Assembly: GCF_026340565.1 (NCBI RefSeq)
Contig: NZ_JAPEPB010000001.1
Location: forward strand, 2,952,501-3,016,500
Reading direction: 5' to 3'
Length of the DNA: 64,000 bases
Source: Kitasatospora sp. NBC_01287
GTDB taxonomy: Bacteria > Actinomycetota > Actinomycetes > Streptomycetales > Streptomycetaceae
Both the position numbers and the translations under genes were made by a program. The notes beneath the pieces are model-generated. The model saw nothing but the letters and a program-made list of their open reading frames with translations, was not told where the DNA came from and did not search any database. This document shows, piece by piece, positions 24,709-31,820 of the stretch; within the stretch, counting starts at the first letter, position 1; every line of letters begins with the position of its first letter.

Positions 24709-24819
24709 CGTGACTACGAGCACCGGCCCGCTTCGGCCGAGTCCCGGGTGTACTGGGCGATAAGTGACGTGATGACCCGTCGGCTGACCGGCAGTGCGAC
24801 GTCCTGGCGCGGCGCGTGA
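24709..24819 (+). pseudogene. C-terminal fragment of an IS5-family transposase
   Basis: Reads RDYEHRPASAESRVYWAISD then VMTRRLTGSATSWRGA and stops at TGA 24817-24819. It aligns without gaps to the transposase end at 21529 and supplies the bases that copy has lost. The upstream ~250 codons are deleted. Confidence 0.8.
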
Positions 24820-25244
24820 CCAGCGGGGAGCTGACCCTGGGGGCGGTGCTGCTACGGCTGGAGGAGCGCGAGCGGGAGATCGCCGCGCAGGTCGAGGAGA
24901 CCCGTGAGCAGATCTCGCGGCTCACCGCCGTGCTGGACGAGCTCGGCCGGGCTGCCGAGGAAGTGCGGATCACACGCAAGACGCTGCTGGAGCTGCCCGA
25001 CCCGGACCCGCCCGCGCCGTCGGCGTCCGCCCCGCAGCTGCCGGACAGGGCGGCCTACCAGGAAATCATGGCGGTGTTCGCCCAGGCGGACGGTCCGCTA
25101 CGGGCACGGGGCGTGTGCGAGGCGATGGACCTGGACCCGGCTCCGAACAACATCAACAACGTCCGTTTGAAGCTCAAGCGCCTGACCGGGCGCAACATCC
25201 TGGCCGAGACCGAACCGGGCCTGTTCACCCTGCCGCGACCGTAG
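24816..25244 (+). CDS. IS-associated passenger protein, second copy
   Basis: A 142-residue homologue of the protein at 21137. Residues ~10-48 form a coiled coil (LLRLEEREREIAAQVEETRE). Then come ITRKTLLELP, a Pro-rich linker, and the C-terminal domain YQEIMAVFAQADGPLRARGV, CEAMDLDPAPNNINNVRLKL, KRLTGRNILAETEPGLF. The GTG start at 24816 overlaps the transposase TGA (GTGA) exactly as in copy 1. That this frame stays open in an element that has lost nearly all its transposase suggests either recent deletion or selection on the passenger. Confidence 0.8.
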   Translation: MTSGELTLGAVLLRLEEREREIAAQVEETREQISRLTAVLDELGRAAEEVRITRKTLLELPDPDPPAPSASAPQLPDRAAYQEIMAVFAQADGPLRARGVCEAMDLDPAPNNINNVRLKLKRLTGRNILAETEPGLFTLPRP

Positions 25245-25309
25245 CCGTCCGGCGCGGCCACTTCCTCCACTACCGCGAAGCGGACATCAGCTCACGTTCC
25301 GCCCTCTGA

Positions 25310-25360
25310 CACGACAACCGGACCGGCCAGCCCGTCACCCGGTCACTGATCGACCACTGA
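25310..25360 (+). pseudogene. Seventeen-codon remnant of a second IS982 transposase
   Basis: CAC GAC AAC ... TGA encodes HDNRTGQPVTRSLIDH, the C-terminal signature of IS982 transposases (compare HNNRIGAPVTRSLIAYDH in copy A). It is followed 3 bp later by the right border repeat 25364-25379. Element 2 joins it directly on the left, so most of this copy was removed. Confidence 0.8.
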
Positions 25361-25379
25361 GCGCATCGGAACTACTCGG

Positions 25380-25886
25380 CTAGCGGCCGACCGCGCCGTC
25401 CAGCAGCTCGCGCAGGATGTCGGCGTGGCCGACGTGCCGGGCGGTCTCCTCGACCATGTGCACCAGGATCCAGCGCATCGAGGGGGCCGGCGTCTCCCGC
25501 AGCGAGCGGGCGCCCGGGCCGTCCAGGTCGGCGCAGCCGCGCACCACCTCGTTGGCGGCGGCGACGGCCGCCCGGTAGGCGGCGGCCAGGTCCGCGGCGG
25601 TGTCCTCGGCGGTGACCACGGGCTCGTCGTCCCACTGCTCGCGGTCGGGGCCGGCGTAGGACCAGACGAACCAGTTGAGCTCGACCGCCGTCAGGTGCTT
25701 GACCAGCCAGAGCAGGCTGGTGCCGGAGCCGACGGCCGGGGTGCGCAGGGCCTCGTCGTCCAGCCCGACCAGCTTGGCGAGCAGGGACTCGCGCAGGTAG
25801 TCGAGGAAGGCCAGCAGCGTGGTCCGCTCATCGGCCTCGATGCCGGGCGGACGCAGGTCGGGGCGCGGGGTCTCGGTGGTCGTCAT
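25380..25886 (-). CDS. DinB-family (DUF664-like) protein
   Basis: A 168-residue four-helix-bundle protein of the DinB/YfiT superfamily. FLDYLRESLLAKLVGLDDEA, LLWLVKHLTAVELNWFVW (metal-ligand His in helix 2) and MRWILVHMVEETARHVGHAD (two further His) give the three-His metal site. Members act as thiol-dependent transferases or are of unknown role. ATG 25886 is followed by TTTETPRPD; a TAGGCT -10 element lies 8 nt upstream and there is no ribosome-binding site, so the mRNA is probably leaderless. Its TAG stop lies in the CTAG that borders the mobile island: the insertion occurred at the stop codon but preserved it. Confidence 0.88.
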   Translation of the reverse strand: MTTTETPRPDLRPPGIEADERTTLLAFLDYLRESLLAKLVGLDDEALRTPAVGSGTSLLWLVKHLTAVELNWFVWSYAGPDREQWDDEPVVTAEDTAADLAAAYRAAVAAANEVVRGCADLDGPGARSLRETPAPSMRWILVHMVEETARHVGHADILRELLDGAVGR

Positions 25887-25894
25887 GGGGTGTG

Positions 25895-25900
25895 AGCCTA
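25895..25900 (-). promoter_or_regulatory. Candidate -10 element of the DinB-family gene
   Basis: TAGGCT on the minus strand, 8 nt before ATG 25886. No ribosome-binding site is present between them. Confidence 0.45.
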
Positions 25901-25993
25901 GACCCGGCCCGGCGCGGGCCACCGCTCGGCCCGGCCTCCTCAGCCCTCCCCCGGCCTGCCCCCCGCCCGCCCCCGCCCGCCCCCGCCCGCCCC

Positions 25994-26575
25994 TCAGGCC
26001 GCGCCGAACTCGCCGTCCAGCCAGGCGGCCAGCTGCTTGGCGCAGTCGTCGACCGAGTCCCGCCAGGCGCGGGCCGCGCCCTCGCCCGCCTCGTCGCTGA
26101 CGTACTTGACCAGCCGCACCGGCACCTGCGCGCGCCGGGCGACGCCGGCCACCGCGTAGCCCTCCATGTCGACCAGGTGGGCCGCGGCGGCCAGCCGCTC
26201 GCGGGCGGCGGGGTCGGAGACGAAGAGGTCGCCGGTGGCCAGGGTCGGGCCCTCGGGGGCCAGGGTGATCGGGCCGCCGTAGGTCCGGCCGGTGAGCTGG
26301 TGCAGCACGGCGGTGTCCAGGTCGTGCTGCAGGACGGTGCCGATCCGGTGGATCCGGCCCGCCAGCCCGGTCCGCAGCGCGCCGGCCGTGCCGAGGTTGA
26401 CCACCTCCAGCGGGTGCGGGCCGCTCGCCAGCACGGTGGCCAGCGCGGCCGCGGCGTTGACCTTGCCGATGCCGGTGAGCAGCACCGGCAGCTCCGCGCC
26501 CAGGTGGGCGGCCTCCTCCTGGACGGCGAGGACGAGGAGCGGGCGGTCAGGGGTGACGGTTCCGATCAGCTGCAT
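25994..26575 (-). CDS. Nucleoside phosphorylase / MTA-SAH nucleosidase-like protein
   Basis: A 193-residue protein of the PNP/UDP phosphorylase superfamily. LLVLAVQEEAAHLGAELPVL and LTGIGKVNAAAALATVL open the fold, VVNLGTAGAL is the phosphate/ribose strand, and VDMEGYAVAGVA carries the Met-Glu ribose-binding pair; the base-binding Asp is in KYVSDEAGEG. It would cleave a nucleoside such as 5'-methylthioadenosine, S-adenosylhomocysteine or futalosine; which one cannot be decided. ATG 26575 is preceded 7 nt upstream by TACGAT (26583-26588) and no ribosome-binding site, so the message is probably leaderless. Confidence 0.82.
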   Translation of the reverse strand: MQLIGTVTPDRPLLVLAVQEEAAHLGAELPVLLTGIGKVNAAAALATVLASGPHPLEVVNLGTAGALRTGLAGRIHRIGTVLQHDLDTAVLHQLTGRTYGGPITLAPEGPTLATGDLFVSDPAARERLAAAAHLVDMEGYAVAGVARRAQVPVRLVKYVSDEAGEGAARAWRDSVDDCAKQLAAWLDGEFGAA

Positions 26576-26589
26576 GCGGCCGATCGTAC

Positions 26590-27624
26590 TCAGCCCTCGG
26601 CGCCGTACCGGTGCTTCAGGTTGGGGTCGTCCAGCCACCACGGGCGCAGCCCCACCTCGGCCGGCGCACCTTCCGAGCCTGCCGTGCCCCGCTCGACGGC
26701 GGCCGCGGCGGCCGCCTCGTACTGCGCGTCCAGCGCCGCGTCCACCGCCACCGTCTCCTCGCGGCCCTGCACGATCATGCGGCGGACCAGCGCGCACAGG
26801 AACGGCAGGCCGACCAGGTCGCCCAGCACCCAGAGCGAGTTGCCGCCCCAGGTCTGGTCCTGGGCGATGCTCGGGCCCCACGGGCGGCCGAGCGTCGCGT
26901 AGTAGTGCTCGGCCATGATGTGGCCGCCGTAGATCAGCACGATGCCGAGCGCGGCGTCGAAGATCACCTCGGCGAAGGTGATGAAGAGGCCGACCAGGTG
27001 CGGGTACTCGTGGCCGACCGGGTCGAGCTGCAGCCGCGGCCAGAAGTAGGCCAGCCCCAGCAGCACCAACGAGACGTGCAGGCCGATGTTCCAGGTGCCG
27101 CTGCTCAGGCTCTTCTCGTACCAGGGGGTGAAGTAGAGCAGCCACGGCGGCGCCATCAGCAGCGCGGTGGAGACCGCAGGGAACATCAGCAGCTTCGAGG
27201 GCCTGCTGCGCAGCGCCCGCAGGATCCGCTCGCGCCGGGGCGGCGCCGACGCCTCGACCAGCAGCGAGACCGGCGCGCCCAGCGCGATCAGCAGCGGGAC
27301 CAGCATCAGCAGCAGGACGATCTGCACGGCGCGGTCGGTGAACAGGATCCGCTCGTAGACGCCGATGCCCGAGCAGGTGACCCAGATCCAGAGCAGCAGG
27401 CCCGCGAAGAAGTTCAGCGTGCGGGTGGGCTGCCAGCGCTGCCCGGCCCTGGCCAGTCGGCGCAGGCCGAGCAGGTAGCCGCCGCCGAGCAGCGCGCACA
27501 GCGCCAGCACCACCGGCTCGGCGGTCCACGAGGTGGCCAGGTCGGCCCACTGCCAGGGCGGCGGGCCGTGGTAGCCGACGGCGAGGTGGCCGACGCCCTG
27601 GGCCAGGACTGCTGTGCTCTGCAT
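26590..27624 (-). CDS. CtaG-like cytochrome c oxidase assembly protein
   Basis: A 344-residue membrane protein of the caa3-type CtaG family with about seven TM helices. Typical features are LATSWTAEPVVLALCALLGG at the start, LLLMLVPLLIALGAPVSLLV, APPWLLYFTPWYEKSL and the His-containing loops DPVGHEYPHLVGLFITFAEV and YGGHIMAEHYYATLGRPWGP, thought to handle copper. The last ~70 residues are cytoplasmic and end PNLKHRYGAEG. It should help build the terminal oxidase copper centre. It is 14 bp upstream of the nucleosidase gene, but that gene has its own probable promoter. GGAG precedes ATG 27624. Confidence 0.87.
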   Translation of the reverse strand: MQSTAVLAQGVGHLAVGYHGPPPWQWADLATSWTAEPVVLALCALLGGGYLLGLRRLARAGQRWQPTRTLNFFAGLLLWIWVTCSGIGVYERILFTDRAVQIVLLLMLVPLLIALGAPVSLLVEASAPPRRERILRALRSRPSKLLMFPAVSTALLMAPPWLLYFTPWYEKSLSSGTWNIGLHVSLVLLGLAYFWPRLQLDPVGHEYPHLVGLFITFAEVIFDAALGIVLIYGGHIMAEHYYATLGRPWGPSIAQDQTWGGNSLWVLGDLVGLPFLCALVRRMIVQGREETVAVDAALDAQYEAAAAAAVERGTAGSEGAPAEVGLRPWWLDDPNLKHRYGAEG

Positions 27625-27932
27625 CGTTCGCGCTCCATGCTCCGCCCGGGAACGGCGGGTTCTCCCGAGCCATCATGGCCGATCCGCAGTCGATCACCGT
27701 CGGCGGGGCACGGCGCCGCGCCGTCCGCACGGCCGTCCGCACGGTCGCAGGGCCGTCCGCACGGTCGCAGGGCCGCAGGCCGGGGGCCACCCGCCGCTCG
27801 CGCCAGGTCGGAACCGCACTAAGGTGCAGACGCGTCTTGGCGCAAGTCACGTGCGGCCGTCGGACCCGGTGGCCATACTGCTGGCAGCGGGCCGGTCCCG
27901 ACCGTCGGGCGGCTGCGGGGAGGGTGGGGCGG

Positions 27933-29318
27933 GTGGCGACACCAGCGCAGACGGCGGCACTGCCGCCGGGACCGGGTGGCAGCGCGCCACCGCCGTATCC
28001 GACACAGCAACCGCAGCAGCCCCCGCGACCCCCCGCGCCGCCGCGCGCCCGCCGGCGCGACCGCTGGCGGGCCGCCGCCCGCACCGCGCCCGGGCAGCTG
28101 CGGCTGACCGGCACCGCCCTGGTGGTCCTGGTGCTCGGCTTCGGTGCCCTGACCGGCTGGCAGGTGGCCGACCGCAGCGCCGCGGCCGAGCAGGTGGTGA
28201 CGCACAGCCAGCCGCTGAGCCAGAACGCGACCGAGATCTACCGCTCGCTGGCCGACGCCGACACCACCGCGGCCGCCGGCTTCCTGCTGGCCGGTGACGA
28301 GCCGCGCGAGGTCCGCCAGCGCTACCAGGACGACCTGGCCAACGCCGCCCGGCTGCTCACCCAGGCCGCCGCGCAGAGCGGCGGCTCGGGCCAGGCGCAG
28401 ACCTGGATCGACCAGCTCAACGCGCAGCTGCCGGTCTACTCCGGCCTGGTGGAGACCGCGCGGACCGACGACCGCCAGGGCCTGCCGCTCGGCGCGGCCT
28501 ACCTGAGCTACGCCTCCGGGCAGATGCAGGGCCAGCTGCTGCCCGCCGCCCAGCACCTGTCGGAGGCCGAACTGGCCCGGCTGACCAGCGACTACCGCGA
28601 CGCCAGGGCCACGCCCTGGGCCGCCTACGTGCTGGGCGTGCTGGTGCTGGCCGCGCTCCTCTGGTTCCAGGCGCGGCTGTTCCGCCGCACCAACCGGGTG
28701 GTCAACCCCGGGCTGCTCGGCGCCACGGCCGCGGTGCTGGCCGTCCTCCTCTGGCTGACCGCCGGGGTGCTGGCGGCGGACTCGGCGCTGACCGACAGCC
28801 TCAAGCACGGCTCCGCACCGCTCCAGGCGCTCAACCTGGCCCGGGTGCAGGCGCTGCAGGCCCGCACCGCGGAGAACCTCAACCTGGTCGCCCGCGGCTC
28901 CACCACCCAGTACGCGGACCAGTGGACCAGCGCCTCGAAGGCCGACTCCAGCGCGCTGGCCGGCGCCCAGTTGCTGGCCCCCGCCGGCGCGGTGGACGAC
29001 ATCAAGGCGGCCCGGGACCAGTTCGCGCTCTGGACCCAGCGCCACGGCGCCGCCGACGCGCTGAACAACAACGGCGACTACGACGACGCGCTGCAGGCCA
29101 CCGTCGGCAGCGGCCCGACCAGCGCGCAGCCCGCCTACCAGGCACTGGACCAGGACCTGGCGAAGGCGGTCCAGGTCGAGCAGGCCGGTTTCCTGAGCGC
29201 GGCGAAGAACGGACGGGACGCCACCGGTACGGTCGTGGTGGCCACCGCCGTGCTCGCCCTGCTGGGCGCGGCGGGCGTGCTGCGCGGGATCGGCCGCCGG
29301 CTGGCGGAGTACCGATGA
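27933..29318 (+). CDS. GlnX-like membrane sensor protein
   Basis: A 461-residue protein with four TM helices at about residues 58-80, 228-250, 258-283 and 432-455, and two large extracytoplasmic helical domains (~81-226 and ~284-431). These resemble each other and four-helix-bundle sensor domains. The N-terminal 55 residues are cytoplasmic and Pro/Arg-rich. Order and topology match GlnX, the mycobacterial membrane protein that relays GlnH binding to PknG. The frame is open from 27675, but GTG 27933 has GGGAGG upstream and begins a normal Pro-rich head. The stop overlaps the GlnH start (ATGA). Confidence 0.72.
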   Translation: MATPAQTAALPPGPGGSAPPPYPTQQPQQPPRPPAPPRARRRDRWRAAARTAPGQLRLTGTALVVLVLGFGALTGWQVADRSAAAEQVVTHSQPLSQNATEIYRSLADADTTAAAGFLLAGDEPREVRQRYQDDLANAARLLTQAAAQSGGSGQAQTWIDQLNAQLPVYSGLVETARTDDRQGLPLGAAYLSYASGQMQGQLLPAAQHLSEAELARLTSDYRDARATPWAAYVLGVLVLAALLWFQARLFRRTNRVVNPGLLGATAAVLAVLLWLTAGVLAADSALTDSLKHGSAPLQALNLARVQALQARTAENLNLVARGSTTQYADQWTSASKADSSALAGAQLLAPAGAVDDIKAARDQFALWTQRHGAADALNNNGDYDDALQATVGSGPTSAQPAYQALDQDLAKAVQVEQAGFLSAAKNGRDATGTVVVATAVLALLGAAGVLRGIGRRLAEYR

Positions 29319-30388
29319 CGGGGGGACGCGTGACGGACGAACAGCCGACCCGGCCACAACTGACCGGGCGACGGCCGACCGGGCCGCGGCTGACCGGGCC
29401 GCGGCCGGCGGGACGGCGAACAGCCGGGCGCCGGCTGCCCCGCCGGGTGCGGGCCCTGCTGCTCACGGCTGCCCTGCTGGCACCGCTGGCGCTGGCCGGC
29501 TCGGCCGCGGGGGCGCCGGGCCGCCCGGCGGCCGGCACCCGGACCGCGGCGGCGGCCGGCCTGCTGAGCACCGCCCAGGACAGCGCCCAGAGTTGCGATC
29601 CGACCAAGAGCCTGCTGCCGAGCGGCAGCGACAGCGGACCGGCCGTCAGCGCGATCCGCAAGCGCGGCGTGCTGATCGCGGGCGTGGACCAGAACAACTA
29701 CCACTGGGGCTTCCGCGACCCCGCCACCGGCCAGGTGGAGGGCTTCGACATCGACATCGTGCACGCGATCGCGCAGGCCGTGCTGGGTGATCCCAACAAG
29801 GTCAAGTTCCTGATGGTGCCCACCGCGCAGCGTATGGAAGCCATCAAGAGCGGCCAGGTGGACGTGATCGCGCGTACCATGACGATCACCTGCGACCGGC
29901 TGAACGACGTGGCCTTCTCCACGGTCTACTTCCAGGCCGGGCAGCAGGTGGTGGTGCCCAAGTCGGCCCACGCGAAGAGCGTCGACGACGCGCTGAGGGG
30001 GAAGACCGTGTGCGTGTCGGACGCCTCGACCGCGCAGGACCAGCTGAAGCAGAACCCGCGCGGGGCCAAGGCCGTCAAGGTGGTGGCCAACGACCTGGAC
30101 TGCCTGGTGCTGATGCAGCTCGGGCAGGTGGACGCCACCCTCACCGACAACGCGATCGCCGTCGGCCAGGCCGCCCAGGACCCGACGGTCCAGGTGATCG
30201 GCCCCTCGATCACCAACGAGCCCTACGGCGTGGCGATGTCCAAGAACTCGCCCGACCTGGTCGCCCGGGTCAACCAGGTACTGGCCGACTACCGGGCCGA
30301 CGGCGGCTGGCTGGCCAGCTACGACAAGTGGCTGGCGCCCTACCTGGGCCCCTCCCAGGGACCGCCGCCGGCCAACTACCTGCCGTAG
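29315..30388 (+). CDS. GlnH-like amino-acid-binding protein
   Basis: A 357-residue periplasmic-binding-protein type 3 domain (about 105-345): IRKRGVLIAGVDQNNYHWGF, GQVEGFDIDIVHAIAQAVLG, MEAIKSGQVDVIARTMTITC, LRGKTVCVSDASTAQDQL. It is expected to bind glutamate, glutamine or aspartate outside the membrane. A low-complexity Arg/Pro/Thr/Gly head (residues 5-40) precedes one hydrophobic segment (RALLLTAALLAPLALAGSAA). No lipobox Cys follows it, unlike the mycobacterial lipoprotein, so it may be N-terminally anchored or secreted. ATG 29315 overlaps the GlnX stop; GTG 29330 is an alternative start. Three Cys in the binding domain are unusual for the family. Confidence 0.85.
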   Translation: MTGGRVTDEQPTRPQLTGRRPTGPRLTGPRPAGRRTAGRRLPRRVRALLLTAALLAPLALAGSAAGAPGRPAAGTRTAAAAGLLSTAQDSAQSCDPTKSLLPSGSDSGPAVSAIRKRGVLIAGVDQNNYHWGFRDPATGQVEGFDIDIVHAIAQAVLGDPNKVKFLMVPTAQRMEAIKSGQVDVIARTMTITCDRLNDVAFSTVYFQAGQQVVVPKSAHAKSVDDALRGKTVCVSDASTAQDQLKQNPRGAKAVKVVANDLDCLVLMQLGQVDATLTDNAIAVGQAAQDPTVQVIGPSITNEPYGVAMSKNSPDLVARVNQVLADYRADGGWLASYDKWLAPYLGPSQGPPPANYLP

Positions 30389-30465
30389 CAGCCATCCACC
30401 CGCCGCAGTGGGCCAACTGCCCGCCGTAGCAAGCCGAGTGACCAACTGACCGAGGAGAGAAGGGC

Positions 30466-31815
30466 GTGGCGTTGACAGGATCCGCTGGCCCGGTGCTGAG
30501 CCGGGAGGAGGTGGACCGCGAGCTGTCCCGGCTGAGCGCCGAGCGCGAGGCCGTCGAGACCGCGCTGCTCGCGCTCCAGGACCACCCCGGCAGGCGCCTG
30601 CTGGAGGGCGCGGCCCTGTCCGGGCGGACCGAGGAGCGCTGGTCGGTGGCGGCGCACGGGCTCTCGCTGCTCTGGTCCTTCTTCGACCGCTACTGCGAGG
30701 CGCTGGCGGCCGCCCGGGCGGTGCGTTCGCGCCGGGTGCGCCCGAGTTCGCCCGAACTGGCCGAACTGAACGCGCTGCTGCGCGGTCCGGCGGTCACCGT
30801 CTCGGGCGGCCAGCTGCCCGACGCGGCCCTGCGGTTGACCGGGCCGGCCCGGCTGGTCGAGCAGATCAGCCTCGGCGAGCTGATGAACCGGATGAACTCC
30901 TGGTACGGCACCGTGCTGGAGGTGGTCAACGCGGCCGACGCCGTCTGGTCGGCCCTGCCGACCAGGATCGACCTGCTGCTGGCCGAGCTGCGCCGGGTGG
31001 CCACGCTGGCCGCCTCGGTCGGCGTGCGGGTCGGCGCGCACCCGCTGGGCGACGAACTGGCCCGGCTGGAGCAGGAGCTGACGGCGCTGCGGGCCGAGGT
31101 GATCGCCGACCCGCTGGCACTCTGGCGCCCGGCCCGGGTGCCGGCCCAGCGCGGTCGCGAGACGGCCGGCAGCGTGGCCACCGCCCACGCGGCGGCCGCC
31201 GGCGCGGTGGACACCGAGCGCTTCGACCGGGCCGGGCGGGCGCTGGACGGCGTCCGGGTCGAGCTGGAGCAGTTGCTGCGGCTGCGCGACGAGGCGGACG
31301 AGCGACTGCACCAGGTCGCCGACCTGCTGCGGCGCGCGGACGCCACGCTGGGCGAGGCCCGGCAGGCACGCGGCGAGGTGCTGGCCAAGATCGCGGCCAC
31401 CGAGGTGCCGGCCGTGCCCGGGCCGCTGGCCGCGCTGCGCGAGGGTGTGCACCAGGCGGCCGAGCTGCGCCAGAGCGGCCAGTGGCACCGGCTGGCACCG
31501 CTGCTCGACGCCCTGGAGGAGCAGGCGGCCCAGGAGCTGACCCGGGCCCGGCAGTCGCTGGGCGAGGTGACCGCGCCGCTGGCCGTGCGGGCCGAGCTGC
31601 GCGGCCGGCTGGACGCCTACAAGGCGATGGCGGCCCGGCTGCGGGTGGCCGAGGACCCCGAGGTGATCGAGCGGTACGAGAAGGCCCGCTGGCTGCTCTG
31701 GAGCGCGCCGTGCGATCTTCGCGCGGCCGCGGCGGCGGTGACGAGGTTCCAGCAGGCGCTCCGTCCGGCGGCGGCGCCGCGGGACGTGCGGCGCGACGAA
31801 GGACAGGGGGATTGA
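30466..31815 (+). CDS. Unknown helical protein of the PknG cassette
   Basis: A 449-residue protein, almost wholly alpha-helical, Ala/Leu/Arg/Glu-rich with several predicted coiled-coil stretches (REEVDRELSRLSAEREAVET near the start, LEQELTALRAEVIADPLALW in the middle, VRVELEQLLRLRDEADERLH later). No TM helix, signal peptide or catalytic motif is visible. GTG 30466 follows a GAGGAGAGAAGG ribosome-binding site. It lies 77 bp after the GlnH gene and 5 bp before the PknG gene, so it probably belongs to the operon and may link the membrane sensor to the kinase. I do not recognise a named family. Confidence 0.72.
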   Translation: MALTGSAGPVLSREEVDRELSRLSAEREAVETALLALQDHPGRRLLEGAALSGRTEERWSVAAHGLSLLWSFFDRYCEALAAARAVRSRRVRPSSPELAELNALLRGPAVTVSGGQLPDAALRLTGPARLVEQISLGELMNRMNSWYGTVLEVVNAADAVWSALPTRIDLLLAELRRVATLAASVGVRVGAHPLGDELARLEQELTALRAEVIADPLALWRPARVPAQRGRETAGSVATAHAAAAGAVDTERFDRAGRALDGVRVELEQLLRLRDEADERLHQVADLLRRADATLGEARQARGEVLAKIAATEVPAVPGPLAALREGVHQAAELRQSGQWHRLAPLLDALEEQAAQELTRARQSLGEVTAPLAVRAELRGRLDAYKAMAARLRVAEDPEVIERYEKARWLLWSAPCDLRAAAAAVTRFQQALRPAAAPRDVRRDEGQGD

Positions 31816-31820
31816 GAGCC

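Larger units (their letters stand above)
24585..25309 (+). mobile_element. IS5-type element 2, internally deleted (725 bp)
   Basis: Terminal inverted repeats of 29 bp at 24585-24613 and 25281-25309 match at 27 of 29 positions (outer TCAGAGGGCGGAA, inner TCCG). Inside only the last ~36 transposase codons and an intact passenger gene remain. The passenger stop is 36 bp from the right repeat, the same layout as element 1. It interrupts the secreted-protein relic on its left and an IS982 remnant on its right. No target duplication is seen, which suggests a later rearrangement. Confidence 0.82.
18943..25379. mobile_element. Composite, decaying insertion-sequence island bounded by IS982-type ends
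   Basis: The left border CCGAGTAGTTCCGATG (18943-18958) is repeated exactly in inverse orientation at the right border (25364-25379). Both ends are flanked by CTAG (18939-18942 and 25380-25383), a candidate 4-bp target duplication. CTAG is self-complementary, so it could instead be part of 20-bp terminal repeats. Inside lie an IS982-type copy, a 51-bp remnant of a second one, two related IS5-type elements, an aldo/keto reductase gene, a regulator/membrane-protein pair and several fragments. Whether it ever moved as one unit is inference; the matching outer ends are direct observation. Confidence 0.7.

Noticed and set aside
27675-27932. Upstream extension of the GlnX-like gene
   Set aside because: The extra 86 residues are Arg-rich without conservation signs; GTG 27933 has a ribosome-binding site and a normal cytoplasmic head.
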